Assembly (NCBI GenBank): GCA_021521415.1
Contig: JAIQDT010000001.1
Span: 2,604,001 to 2,668,000, forward strand
Source of the DNA: Bidens hawaiensis
Lineage: Eukaryota; Streptophyta; Magnoliopsida; Asterales; Asteraceae
Direction: 5' to 3'
Length of the DNA: 64,000 nt
The notes below the pieces were generated by a model. It was given only the letters and a program-made list of their open reading frames with translations, did not search any database and was not told the origin of the DNA. This document shows, in pieces, positions 35,861 through 48,948 of the stretch. Every line of letters starts with the position of its first letter. Within the stretch, counting starts at the first letter, position 1. The position numbers and the translations under genes are program-made.

Positions 35861-38620
35861 GTATTAGTTTATGCTGTTTTGTGTGGTGTGTAATGGGTTA
35901 TCACTGTGACCGCATTGCCGCAAGTGCATATGGTTTGTTTGATTTTTTGTGTGGGGGTGCGTACTAAAATATTGACGTATATATTGGATGCATTGTGTTT
36001 TATGAAATATTTATTAATAGAGTAGGTTTATGGGTATCGTGATTTTTAATCAACATAAATGATTGAATGTGTGTTAATTGATGAGTAGTTAGAATTGAAA
36101 TCTAATCAGGACATGAAAGCAATGCTCAAATTAAAGTCAGAAAGTTGTCTGTCAACGAATTATAAAAATTGTAAAGTTTTGGGCATACGTGATTTGATTG
36201 TGCACATGCATACTGTCGTATGCATATATTGGGTAGATGGTGTTATAAAGTGATTGGTACTTAACTTAGAGAAACAAAAGGTTTTCATTTATGGCATTAC
36301 AAACTGACAAGTTGGAATGCGACAAGAATTAAGAAAACCATAAGACATACATACTAAAATAGCGGGAGAGACAAGGGTCTCAGTGAATACCCCTTTTTTT
36401 TGGTAAACCAATTCATGTGATAGACACGTCCCAACGGTTTGGTGAGGACACAAATCTCATATACTATAGGTGTGCCGGCCATAGCAAACAGGTTTTCGTT
36501 TGTAACGTAATGGGAAATGAGGATCCACCAGTGCAAGGATATTGGTGGGATTTCGGGGGTTGTGAACATGAGGATCCACTTATCTCGAAGCAGAGACCAT
36601 AGGTTGTATGATATGTTGTGGGTTCCATGAGTTAGGAGCATTTGCAACGAGTTTTCAATGTTTCCCAAATGGGTACTATAGCAAAACGCTTCAATGCATG
36701 TGACACGCGTCATAACACAATGTTAAACGAAAAGTATGTTAGTTTCAAAATGTCAAAGGGATTACGGTCTGAATTATTAGACTGATAAAAAAGATTAAAA
36801 AGAAGATAAATATTGTTTAAAAGAAAATTAAAGAAAACTGAGGATGTGGTTTGAAATCGGTAACATAAATTATTGTTTAAAAGGAAAAATTATCTGATGT
36901 ATGACAACTTTATTGAAATTAAGGGGTAGAAACGTAAGTTGGTTAAAACACGAAAATAAAAAACAAATGAAAGCCTGGTTTACATTTTACTAATATGGTA
37001 TATAAATACAACTAATATGCGCAGTAGTGTATTACATGTCAACTCATTCCTGGTTCTACACATTTTATTCAGTCCATCCCAAAATAGGCGTAGTAGTGTG
37101 TATCGAGCGTATCAGTGTAAGCCTAATACGTTAATTCCATCAATTTATTGGTCCCCTATGTCAACTGTATATGATTTAACTGGTATGAGGCTAACAACTT
37201 CATTATATAAGTACACAAATTGTGTGTATGGAAAGAAATCAAAAATCTCTGAAAGACCAAATCACTCTAGTAGGAAACCCGTGAGATGTTGCAACATGGA
37301 CAATTTACATCGCATTACACCTTGTTAGTGCAAGCCTTCTGGACTCGATCAACACCCAAAAACCTATCACAAATTGCCTCTCATTTTTCATCGGTTCCGA
37401 TGTACTTGCGCATTCAATATGATATCCTTCACGGAGAATATAATAAATGTGTAGGGTCAAGTTATTCTACAAAGGCGGACACAAATGAGAATGAATAGAA
37501 GGATTTGTAGCAAAAAAAAAAACCTCAAACAAAATAATAATGAAAATTAATAAAAAATAAATCATAACTAAAATTTTAATAAAAAAAAAATGTAAAAACA
37601 CAAAAAAGATTCCACCGTCTTCCTCGTTCTAAAAAAACTTGAAAAAGACACAATGTTGAGCGTAAAAGATTATTGTTTAATTTTATTTATCATTGTGTAT
37701 TGTGTTTATTTTCGTCATTGATTGTGCCTTTTTCTTGATATTGTGTTATATTACTCAACATTGTGTTATATTTAGTCTAACGTTGTGTTATATTTTGCAA
37801 TTTATTGTGTCTTTTTTTTGTTTATCATTGTGTTGCTTGTTCATTTCGGCATTGTGTATTTTTTCTCGGAATTGTGTCTTTTCGCCGTTTATTTGTGAAC
37901 GAGAATTACAGGGGAAACATTTTGGTTTTTTAATTTTTTTCGTTCTATATATATATATATTGAGTTATGATTTTTTTAAGGGCTTTTTTTTGTGTGAACA
38001 CAAATCCTTTTCACACTTTTCATTTTTGTATCACTTTGTATTTTAACTTACCCTAAATTTGTATACTTCTAACTCTTTAGGACATAAACTTGAGATTCAT
38101 CATTCAATCAACTACAAACTCTCAATAAAATAATAAATTAAACATAGTTCGTTATGGTAATATTATTAGGGGAAATTTTTAAACCATTTTCATACAAATT
38201 GGTCGGCAAGGGTTTTACTTTTTATCTGACGAATTGATTATGTTATGGTAAAATATTTTTTCAAAAGAGAATAAGTCATTGGGGTTTATGGGTTGAAACA
38301 TGAAAATGAACAAAACTATGGTTACCATGAGACAACTTGGACAACAAAGAATCTTGATCCTAAACATTGAGCTATAAAACACTAATTCAATAAAATTAAG
38401 AGTATGTGTGTTTTTATAATCCATAACGTGGGTGTGATGTACTATCTTTATAACTTATGCATCAAAACACATTGTCAATGAATAAGTAATATCATATAAT
38501 TGTTCACCTCTTGAATTATAAGGTAACAAACTATAAACATCTAACTCTATAACTGCTTATAACCTATTAATCACAATGAGGTATTGCGACAATGGATTTT
38601 AATAAGTTTCTAGCTAATGT
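35861..38620. other. Intergenic; attgtgt-rich patch
   Basis: No gene is supported. At about 37640-37890 many cattgtgt motifs recur with irregular spacing. This resembles a decayed relative of the foldback-element array at 18866-19425. Confidence 0.4.
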
Positions 38621-38629
38621 GTTGTAACA

Positions 38630-40136
38630 TTTGATAGGTCAACCCGATTGACTTGTAATATTCTTTATCGGCATCTAATAGGTTGGTGCCACAAACGGCG
38701 CCAGGTGAGAAGTAAAAGGCGTGTTTTGCATAATCAGGATTAGTGTCAAAGGGGATGTTTCGCCAACTTCACGAGTTCCTGGCTTTAACAACACCTGGTG
38801 TTTGTCTTATATGAAGAACGTTGTAATCAATTGCGGGACCTTTGTATAACCCCACCGCACTTGTAGCGTCTGAGTAATACCCGTGGCCGACATATGTGGA
38901 CAGAAGGGTGTGCGCAGTAGGCCCCGTTAGCGGTAGCCCTACTTTGGTGTTGGATTTACTCATAAACACAGTTCTACAAATTAGAGTTAATTAAAACTTT
39001 ACGCGAAATATAAAACTTCAACCGTAATATCTTACATAACCTCCAAATCTTGTCTTATAAAACATTCATAGTCATTTAAAACAAAACATAGTCTTTAAAA
39101 CATCACAACATTTCTTCGAGATGCCAGTATCTTCGATTCCATGCCATGTGTCTTCAATCACGCGAGCTGCCTCAACCTATTTGCCTGCGTGCATACTAAA
39201 AGTCAGCTACGCTGAGTGAGTTCTAGTTAATCACATAACTTACTTTACATACACATATACGGTCCCGAAGGTACGCATTACATACTTTACCTGCCCATTA
39301 ATCTTTCATACACATACATAACTAACCTTACATTATAAAGAGCATTCGCCCTACATACCTCGGATATTATTAGGGTCCGGTACCCTCCATCCTCGGATAT
39401 TATTAGGGCCCGGTCACCTTCATCCTCGGATATTATTAGGGTCCGGTCACCCTTCGTCCTCGGATATTATTAGGGTCCGATACCCTTTCTTCCATACCTC
39501 CTTAACATACTTCCTATATACATAGTCGTAAGTTTCACACATACATACATCATTCATTCGTCATCTTACAACATACATATAACATCAACTGTTACCTGGC
39601 AGTACATGCAATATCCGAAGATCGTTCATGTACTGACAAGAAAGCATTCATACATTTCACATAATTTTTTTTTTCGAATTTTTTTTACACATGTGTAATA
39701 CGTAAGTGTAAGTGATGTTACAGTCCGAGTAATACCCGTGGCCGACATATGTGGACAGAATGGTGTGCGCAGTAGTCGTTGGGTTCCAGAGGACCATCTC
39801 ACTAGTTTCATTGAAGCAAACACACAATATACCATCCAAGTGTGCTAGTATTTCCACACCCGTGAGGACATTTTGGAAGGGGAATTAAATTATTGTCTCT
39901 GGAGCATAAGTGTTGTGTTTTAGGTTCATCGAGTAAGTGGAGTAGTTGAAGTCACATATTAAAATAGTTCTCTACTTTGTTGCAATACACGAGCGGGAGT
40001 AGTGAGCGGCCTCAAACTCCGGTGTTGATATCATGTCACGCCATTGCCTGCACACAGACCTACATTTAACAACTTCGATTGCATCCAAGTGTGCTAGTAT
40101 GTAGAACATTATGATGTCGAGTGGTAAGTAGGCCAT
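38630..40136 (-). pseudogene. F-box protein pseudogene, interrupted
   Basis: From ATG 40136 the minus strand encodes a typical plant F-box start (LPLDII, then EVVKCRSVCRQWRDMIS). An F-box-associated region follows in the same frame (LWNPTTTAH, STYVGHGYYSD), and after an insertion YNVLHIR, SWRNIPFD and SPGAVC. F-box proteins are the substrate receptors of SCF ubiquitin ligases. The frame has an in-frame TAG soon after the F-box, a TAA before GVEILAHLDG, and a TGA before SWRN. A chimeric insert (38919-39720) splits the gene and is flanked by a 49-bp direct repeat of the coding sequence. It is a clear pseudogene. Confidence 0.82.
38919..39720. mobile_element. Chimeric insert: LTR family A fragment plus MITE fragment
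   Basis: 38919-39664 matches the U5 side of LTR family A in minus orientation (compare 21698-22260), including its array at about 39359-39485. 39665-39718 is nearly identical to an internal part of the family 1 MITE at 20452-20506. Neither part has proper element ends here. The flanks are direct repeats at 38872-38920 and 39727-39775 that differ at one base. Confidence 0.75.
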
Positions 40137-41660
40137 ATCCGTGGGATGTAGTGGTGCAAGAAAGGAACATAGATGTTGGAGGAAAGTAAATATAATACCT
40201 TATATAGTGTAGATTTTGTAACTCAATTGCCATGTAATTGGCAATTGTAATGTTGAAGTTAAATGCATGCATAAATAGGTGTTAATTGTTAAGTTAATGG
40301 AGTATGGTTTCATTTCATGAATATAAAATGATGAGTTATTTAGTTTAATATGACTTTAAGGCATGAACTTAAATGTATCTATCTTCACATGAAATAATTA
40401 AAAGAAAATAGGTGTTGTCATAATATGAACTTATATATTTAAATAAAACCGTAGTCAAATGCTCATGATTTGCTACAAGATTTGTATTTCAAACAAACAA
40501 CGTTGTTTTGTCTAAAATTAAAATGAAATTAAATTATTTCCCTTTTAAAAGTAAAAAATGATGGAAAGTAACATATACTTTGTTAACTCCAAGGTAAACA
40601 AAATCTACTCAATAATTGAAATGAGTAATATACAAACTTTGAAAAGAAAAGGTATTCTTTTATATTTAAATCATTGTGTTTTTATTTTATTTGTTTATTA
40701 CAAAGAAGATGTTTTAATATAACATTTTAACAATCTTAGAATTTTCAGTAGTACTCGTGTTTAAAATATATGATAAATAATTAACTAATTACTTTCAAAT
40801 CTTAATTTAGAATTTTATATTTGTCTTACACTGATTTCGTTTATTTTCAAATATTAGTTTTTTAATAAAATTTGATAGTTTCGTATTAAAATTCATACTC
40901 TCCTATATTTTTAGAGTAAATTTAAAATTGTGTACTTATTCATTAAGCAGATTTCAGGCTCTATTCTTTAGCTAACGTATTTATATTTTAATTTTTAATC
41001 AATTTTTGTCCTTATGCCCAGTGACATATCCAGAAATTTTTTTATGAGGGTGCACTGTTTTTATATGCTCCAATTTCATGGAATCGAATATAAAAAAGTT
41101 GGGTCGGTTTGATGGTTTGTTTTTGGTAAGGTTCATCACATAATAAAACTACGAATGCATCCATTTTGATTCTGAATTTTTTTAACCGACAAATCCTTCA
41201 GAAACCTAATAAAGTTTGAATCTTTTTAAACTTGGACTAAATTAACAAATAGAACCATTATGTTAAAGAAACATCATAGTTTAAACAAAACCTAGTAACT
41301 ATTAAAACCCACAACTAATTAGAATAGTGTTTCCATTAACTTTGTTACCCTATATATAGTGGCGTCTTGTGCTTGTATTAGATATACATACATACATACA
41401 TATGTACGTACGTACGTACGTACATACATACATACATACCAATGAATAATAACCTCTCTTAATGTATCGTCAATTGAATTAGCTTTCGGTTATCTCTAAT
41501 CCCTACCTCATACATTGGTCAACTTAGACTTCTTACACACACAAGTCTTGTTAAATATTTGATGGTATCACATATATCCACCGATGACTCGGAATGAAGT
41601 TGACTATCTGACATTGTGACCCAATAAGATGCCGATTCGTGACCCATAAACAAACCGATT
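40137..41660. other. Intergenic; tetranucleotide microsatellite
   Basis: No gene is supported. A (TACA)n-(TACG)n-(TACA)n tract lies at about 41387-41438. The stretch near 41021 (cccagtgacatatccagaaa) resembles a DNA-transposon end, but I found no partner. Confidence 0.45.
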
Positions 41661-41669
41661 ACATTTAAC

Positions 41670-43270
41670 CGAACATTATAACATTAAGAAATTTAGAAAA
41701 CAAAACATGGGAGTTAAGAACGTGGATAGTCACCATAATAATAATAACATATTTAAACCATAACCTTTTGTTTTTTTTTAACTTATTTAGACTCTTTATT
41801 TATTATAGAAATATGAATTTTATATTAATAATCATAATTATTAACTCTTCAACCCTTAGGGATGCAAAAGGTTTTTAGCTACATTGAGTACATATAATAA
41901 TGCATAATTAGTTACATTACATTATGTTCACGTAATAAAGCATTGTTAATTATGATAATATATAATAATTACATTGCTCTTGGTTTCCTAGACCGCTACC
42001 TTCTTTATGCATTTCATGCGGTTTCATCGTTAATCCCTATTAACTATTTATAATCTTCCTCCTCTCCACTCCTCAAACAATACTCTCAAATCCTTTGACG
42101 TGATGCACAAAGTTTGAAACTTGTGGCTTTATTGTTAATGTAACATTGTATATAGTTCATGTTTAAATTACATGATTATGGTTTATATGTTTACATTTAA
42201 CCCAACATTATAACATTAAGAAATTTGGAAAACAAAACATGGGAGTTAAGAACGTGGATAATCACCATAATAATAATTACATATTTAAACCATAATCTTT
42301 TGTTTATTAACTTATATTTAGACTCTTTATTTCTTATAGAAATCTGAATTTTATATTAATAATTATAATTATAATTATTAAAACTATATAAAACTAATGA
42401 TTTAAATGTGGTAAAGAAACAAAGATTTATAATGTTGAGGCTAAATAAGAAGCCTCATACAAAATTGTAATACATTGAAACTTGAACTGTTTATTATGAT
42501 TAAAAATCAACAATAATACAAAGAGAGGACATATATTGTTGCCCACATTCCGTTGCCAACATCTCATCAAGCAACAATGCAACACCACAATTTTCATCGT
42601 CACACATTCCAAACAAGCCTACTCCAGCTCCGGTTACAACCCAGCAACCAAGGCGCCGCCGTCGTCACAGTAATGATCAAACGACACAAAATGTTCATGA
42701 CGTCGATCTCATCGTTACGGCATCGCCACAACGCCGTCAACCAGGACGTCCACCAAGGTTCAATGACCTAAGCATACAAAATCGTACTAACCACGTAGGA
42801 ATGTTAGACCCATCGTTTCAACAACATAACCAATCCACCAAACTCACCATTGGGTTAACGAAAAATCGAGGAGGTTAGCATTAAGTAAAATGCAACAAGG
42901 TATGGTAACTTCTCATTCCATATTTCATGCCTTCATAACATCTTCTTTTATAGGTTATTATGTTCAACGTGTTGTGGCTTCATCAAGTGGCGTCCCAAAT
43001 GTGAGTGATAGCTATGACGAAAGTTTGCAATCATACGTTAGCTATGACGATCCGATAAGAAAGGTTGTTATTCATTGGTATGTATGTATGTATATCTAAT
43101 ACAAGCACAAAAATCCACTATATATAGGCTAACAAGTTAATAGAAACATAATGAAACATGAGAGTTAAGAATGTGAATAGTCACCATAATAGTAACAATT
43201 TAAACCATAAACTTTTATTTTAGTCACCATGATAATAACATATTTAAACCATAACTTTTTGTTTTCTAAA
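41670..43270 (+). repeat. Three dispersed direct repeats around a small open stretch
   Basis: About 170 bp is repeated at 41672-41845 and 42192-42372, and a shorter part at 43150-43265. All share GAGTTAAGAA and TCACCATAAT and TTTAAACCATAA in order. Between the second and third copies, 42560-42878 is open without stops. It encodes a Gln/Arg-rich peptide with RRRRR and QPGRPPR (AT-hook-like) but no convincing start. Confidence 0.6.
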
Positions 43271-43454
43271 GGATTGAAGAGTAATCTCACCAAAAGTGAA
43301 GCTTTATAATGTTGTACTAAAAGCTTTAAGAATTGATGGGTACATTGACAAATTACTTTTCTTGCCCTATTATGAAATGTCGATTTTGTCCTTCGCATGT
43401 AATTATGAAAAGACGCTTGTGCCCATCACTCTTCCTTTATATAATATATATATA

Positions 43455-43800
43455 TGTAGGTATTGGATCATTTCAGAAGTTTTTTTTACAGCGAGAAGTG
43501 CGAGAAGTGAAGATGTAACTCCACTAATTCCTAATTTCACTCCCTTTTTTATTGTGTATGTGCGTATGTACGTGTGTAGGTACGTATTTTTGTATATGTG
43601 TATGTATGTTTGTATGTGTGTAGGTAGGTTTGAATGTGGCTCGGTACGTTTGTATGTGTGTAGGTAGGTTTGAAAGTGCGTAGATACGCATGTATGTGTG
43701 TGTAGGTAGGTTTGGGAGTGAACTTAGGGATTAATGGAGTTACACCTTCACTTCTCGCACTTCTCGCTGTAATACCACTTCTCGAAAGATCCATCCCCTG
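43455..43800. mobile_element. (TA)n-bracketed MITE with ~85-bp inverted ends
   Basis: The left arm contains ACAGCGAGAAGTGCGAGAAG and AACTCCACTAATTCCTAA, and the right arm is its near-perfect inverse. The interior is a run of tgtatgtgtgtaggtaggtttg repeats. (TA)n flanks both sides. Confidence 0.8.
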
Positions 43801-43834
<34 letters not shown>

Positions 43835-44189
43835 GTTTGATTTTTTGTGAGAACCAAAATGAGGTTTAAGAACTTAATAACCATTTAAACCAATTACGAA
43901 AGAGTAAATTGCCATTTTCATCTTTTTGGTTTGGCAAATAATACGAAGTTAGACCAAAAAGTTTATTTTTTACATATGGACCATCCACGTTTCCCATTTA
44001 TTGCCAGTAACATCTAAATCACTAGCCCCCTTAAGTATAATCGTTAAGTCAGAGGTAGACATGTCTTTTCACTATTTATTTATTATAATACTTATTTTAG
44101 TGAACTGCGTTTTTCGTTCTTGTGGTTTGTCCAAATCTACGGTTTTAGTCTAATAGTTTCAAGTCTGTAGTTTTCGTCCTTGTAGTTTC

Positions 44190-44470
44190 ATTTCACTTGC
44201 AATTAAATCCGAGTTTATGAACCTCTTTAAGTTTGGTCGTTAACCCATCTGCATAGCCCTTACATGACGACCAGTTTTGTCATTTTTCTCCCCATATAAA
44301 TCTCAGTCCTAATTCGCAAGTTCCCTCACGTGAGCGGCTTGGGTGTATTTGGGAAAACAAGAAAATAAGAAGGAACAAAACTGCCCTCACGTGAAGGGCA
44401 CACTGATGGATTTAACGACCAGACTTAACGAGATTAATGAATTCGGGTTTAATTGCAAGTGAAGATGTAG
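44190..44470. repeat. Inverted repeat with ~80-bp arms
   Basis: 44196-44280 and 44388-44470 are inverted copies sharing CACTTGCAATTAAA, TTAAGT and TGGTCGTTAA. The surrounding 43880-44190 has phrases such as gtaaattgccattttc and tttttcgttcttgtggtttg, which look like an old dispersed repeat. Confidence 0.6.
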
Positions 44471-44769
44471 CCATCATCTTCAAACTCACATCCAAATCCA
44501 AGAAAATCTAAACCGAAAATTAAAAACCTTCTCATTTGGTTTTGTATGTCTTTGAAGATAGCGAAATGACCTATTTTCAGCCATTTGGGTTTGCATAATC
44601 CTGGGCGTTATTCATATTAATTCTTGTTTATATTTTCTTTGCTTTATAAAAAATATGATTTCTTGGTTTTACAAAACCAATATATTTTCGAAAACCAATC
44701 TTTTAAGTAAAATAAGATTTCTTGCAATTTTTTTGAAAAATAAACATGTTTAAAGGCCGATGTGTTTTT

Positions 44770-45180
44770 CGATTGATTTATTTCATGTAATATGCGTATT
44801 TTTGTGTAATATTTGTAATCGTTAGTTTATGTAATATGTGTATTGTATGTAACTTGTATAATATATATAATTTGTGTAATTTGTAATATATTCAATTTAT
44901 GTATTTTGTGTGGTGTTTGTAACATATATAATTTATGTAATTTGGGTAATGTGAATAATTTGTGTACATTATGTAATATGTATATTTTTTGTTGTGTAAT
45001 TAATAGTTTACGTAATTTTGTGTATTTTTTTATTAGGTAATTAATGTAATATGGATTATTGATGTAGATGTAATTTAGGGTATTCATGTCAATTGTGTAT
45101 TGTTTAGTAATTTGAACAATTTATGTCATTTGTGTAGTTGGGCTAAGTTATGTATTTGTATATGTAATACATGTGCAAAA
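44770..45180 (+). repeat. Degenerate tgtaat low-complexity stretch
   Basis: Short variants of atttgtgtaat and tatgtaatatg follow one another irregularly. The open frames here are by-products of this bias. Confidence 0.6.
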
Positions 45181-45212
45181 CGAAAAAAAAAGTGAATCGT
45201 CCAAAATATTTT

Positions 45213-47434
45213 TGTAGCATCCTACTTTTGATTATGAAATTCCGTTTATTCAATAAAATGTCGTGTGTCGGTTAGATAAATAAACTATATGATGATGGGC
45301 TTGGACTTTAAAAGATAGAATAAGAGATGGAATGGGCCCCATGTCCATGGGCTTAAGGGAGTATAAATACCCCTTAAACCCTAAACCTTTTCATTTTTAT
45401 CCATCTCTACACCAAAGCCTACACCATCAAAAACACACTAACACTATCATATATCCCGACTTAAGATCCGAAGGTGAAAGCCTGAGCTTGTTGGTGCTGT
45501 AACGTCGTGACAAGCCAAACCAGCATTAAGACTTGACCGTGTTCGTAGTTTGACTCGTTTAAGGTACGCTTATAACTAGAAATCGTTCACCTAGGTCCAG
45601 ATTCATTTAATTAATCTTAGATCTTTATAAATATGGTAAAAACGAATCAAACGTGATGATTCTTGCTGAAAACCATTAACGATTGATAGGTTAATTGCTA
45701 ACCTAAAGAACCTGTAATATAGATGCCAAAATCGCACCCTCTAAAACTCGATGTTTGAATGAATGGATGATTGGGGTTTGTTGGCGCTGGTATGGTGAAT
45801 CCAACGATACCAGATTCGTGTGTTTTCGTTAAGTATAGAAGGTTTAATTGCAGATCTGACTTATGTTGACTGTTTATGTTCATATCAATTTTGACTTTGA
45901 CCCTGGGTCAAAGTCTGGATAAGACTGATGCAATTCGTTATGGTAAGATAACGAATTAGTTCATCCGCTCGTTATGCCCAGATAACGAATTAGTTCGATC
46001 ATTTGTTAAGACAAGATAACGAATTAGCTCACCCAGTTCGATACGTCAAGATAACGAATTAGGCTAACGAACTAGGATAGCGAACTAGATAACCCTCGCC
46101 AATTCGTTAGATTAAGATAACGAATTAAGTCATGTTTAGATGACGAATTGGAATGACAAATCAGATGATGATAGGGATGAATCAGGATAACAAGTTAAGG
46201 AAGATTACATAGCGAATCAGAGGCAATTCGCTATAACGAATGAGTTAATGAATTACAAAATAATTTAAAATCCTAATGAAAAATGTGTTAAGACAGCTTA
46301 ACCCCAGCCAGGGGCTTTGACCCTTGGACCCCGCTAGGTGCTGCCGCCCCTAGAACCCCGCTGCCAGGGGCGCTGCCCTCGGACCCCCGTTCGTTGAGGA
46401 TAATAATTAAACTAGAAATGCGATTTGGAAACTGATAGTAATTAATACGCGTAATTATTATACAGTTAGCCATGCACAACTAAAGAAAGGGATTACCATT
46501 AACGTTGAACGTAATCGCATTCAGGAGAGTTTCTAGCCTCACTTCCTTGTTATGTTTTCGGAGCTGTGTGCATACTCGATGTGATTTGTTAATACACTTA
46601 CCTTAAGTGGTAGTTGTATGTCTTATATGATTTATGTATGAATGAATGCTTGATGATGCATGAACGATCTTCGGATATTGCATGTATCGTTAAGGGATAG
46701 TTTAAAGATATGATTGATATACATATATATGATATATAAATGATGTATGTACGAAGGGAAGTTATAATTATGAATGTAGAGAAATGTATGGAAGGTATGG
46801 TTAGAAAGGGAACGGGCCCTAATAATATTCGCGAATGATGGGAACGGACCCTAATAATATCCACGAATGCAGGGGACGGACCCTAATAATATCCGCGAAT
46901 GTAGGGAACAAACCCTAATAATATCCGCAAATGTACGTAGCGAACATACCTTAATAATATCTGCGAATATTTTAGGACGAGGTATATGTATATGTATAAA
47001 TGTAAAGAAGGAAGGTATGATAGTATGAACGTACGAAGGAAGGTAAAGAACTATGTATGTATATGTACATTCGGGTGCGTATATATGAATGTGTATGGAC
47101 GTATTGTATGTTACCTGATTAACTAGAACTCACTCAGCGTAGCTGACTTTTAGTATGCACGCAGGTGAGTAGAATGAGACAGCTCGCTTGATGAAGACAC
47201 ATGGCATGGAATTGAAGATACTGGCATCTCAAGAAAATGTTATGATGTTTTTAAAGACTATGTTTTATTTAAATAACGATGAATGTTTTTTAAGACAAGA
47301 TTTGAAGGTTGTGTAATATATGTTATGGTTGAAGTTTTATATTTCGTGAAAGTTTTAATTAACTCTGATATTCAGAACTGTGTTTATGAGTAAATCCAAC
47401 GTTCAAAATAGGGCACCGGTAACGAGGCCTTACA
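45213..47434 (+). mobile_element. Solo LTR, family A
   Basis: 2222 bp, TGTAGCATCCTAC...GAGGCCTTACA, flanked by exact atttt duplications (45208-45212 and 47435-47439). TATA box TATAAATA at 45362-45369. Internal landmarks in order: taacgaat motifs (about 45938-46255), a GC-rich block (46303-46395) and an array of roughly 31-bp units (46806-46977). No internal region remains. Confidence 0.92.
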
Positions 47435-47439
47435 ATTTT

Positions 47440-48642
47440 GAAATGGTTTCAAAAAAAATGAAAAGGGTTAATGAACAATGCGTTAATTAATTTAGGTACT
47501 TATGTTTAGAAAGTAGATTGAAGATTTTATAAAAATGATAAATATAACTTATTACATATATGTTGTTATTAAACAAAAATAGGTTGATAATTTTATAAAA
47601 GTGTGTGGCTTGGATTAATTTACATAGCTCTAAAAATGAAGTTTAAAAATATCTTTTGCAAAAAAACAATGTCCTTTTTTATTGGTTTTGTTAAAAACAA
47701 ATATTAAGATTTAATAAATATCTACACTTGTGTAGAAAAAATTAGAATTTAGTTTTTATAAAAATATGTTTTTAACTTAAAAATTAAATATATCTTTTTA
47801 TAAAAGAAAAAGAAAAAAAACATGATTAAAAGAATAATGTGTAATGGAATTTGAAAAAGGTAATTGTTGTATTTTTAGGGAAAATTCTCAAAATGATCCA
47901 AAAAAGGAGAGGGAAAAAAACAGATCCTAAATGTGTTCAAGTTCCCAAATTAACCCATCAAATATGTACTGAGGCGACGCATTGGTAAAATAAACGACGG
48001 GATTTTTAAACCAATCAAAAGTTGACATGTGTAAAGCATCTGACACATCAGACGAGATTTTTAAAAATCTCGTGGTTTCCGACCAAATTTTATAGTTAAA
48101 TCACTTTTTAGTCTATCCGGATGGTTTTTATATTTCTGTTGTCTGGTCAGTTCATATTGTATTTTTCTTGAAAGCAGAGCTTTTTGAATTTCCTCTTTCA
48201 AGACGCATTATGATTGAATTTGTTCCAAGGAGTTCATATTCTAAAGTTTTATTCTTATAAGTTTTAAAGTTTAAATATCGTCTCGACTGATAGGATTTTT
48301 AGTATTCCATCTTGACCGACAAAGTCTTTGATTATTCCGTGTACTCTGACTATATTTGTAATTAAGTTTTATGTGACCCCACTTTCCTAAATCAAAATAT
48401 TAATAAAAAATAATAAGTATGTATCATTTTCCATCTTCATGTTCTTCTATTTTCATCTTCAAACTTCAACATTTGAGAACAAAAGTATGAAAATAAATTA
48501 TTAACTTACAGCTTCACAAGAATTATTAACAAGTATTGTCATTTTATAAGAGAATCAAAGACCCGTTTGCTTCTGAATCCATATGTATGATAATTCTCAG
48601 AAAAAATCTAATTTATATTATAACCTTGCTATATATATATAA
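47440..48642. other. Intergenic
   Basis: AT-rich sequence without a gene or a repeat that I can define. Confidence 0.5.
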
Positions 48643-48930
48643 GGGAATGTTAATGTACAAATAAAATTAATGTGCTAAACGTGATAATCAAGTAGAGTAA
48701 TTATCTATACAAGTAGAGTGATTATATAATTACATCATAGAGTAATTACATATAAGTAGAGTGATTATGTAATTACATTATAGAGTAATTACAAATTACT
48801 CTATGATGTAATTACATATTACAAATTACTCTATGATGTAATTACATAATTACTCTACTTGTATAGATAATTACTCTACTTGATTCTTACGTTTAACACG
48901 TTAATTTCATTTGTTATTGATCCTAACCCT
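48643..48930. mobile_element. (TA)n-bracketed MITE, family 3
   Basis: The inverted ends share AAATTAATGTGCTAAACGT-like and CAAGTAGAGTAATTAT segments. The middle is a string of direct and inverted agtagagtaattac units. (TA)n lies on both sides. Confidence 0.75.
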
Positions 48931-48948
48931 ATATATATATATATATAT

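Noticed and set aside
36354..36713. 119-codon minus-strand frame
   Set aside because: I looked for F-box or receptor motifs because of nearby F-box sequence, but none fits and both strands are open equally.
41021..41365. Possible hAT element starting cccagtgacat
   Set aside because: No matching inverted end or 8-bp duplication found.
43549..43884. Open frame of 111 codons on the minus strand
   Set aside because: It is driven by tgtatgtgtg repeats within a MITE.
44827..45087. Open frames on both strands
   Set aside because: Low-complexity tgtaat-type sequence; no domain or promoter.
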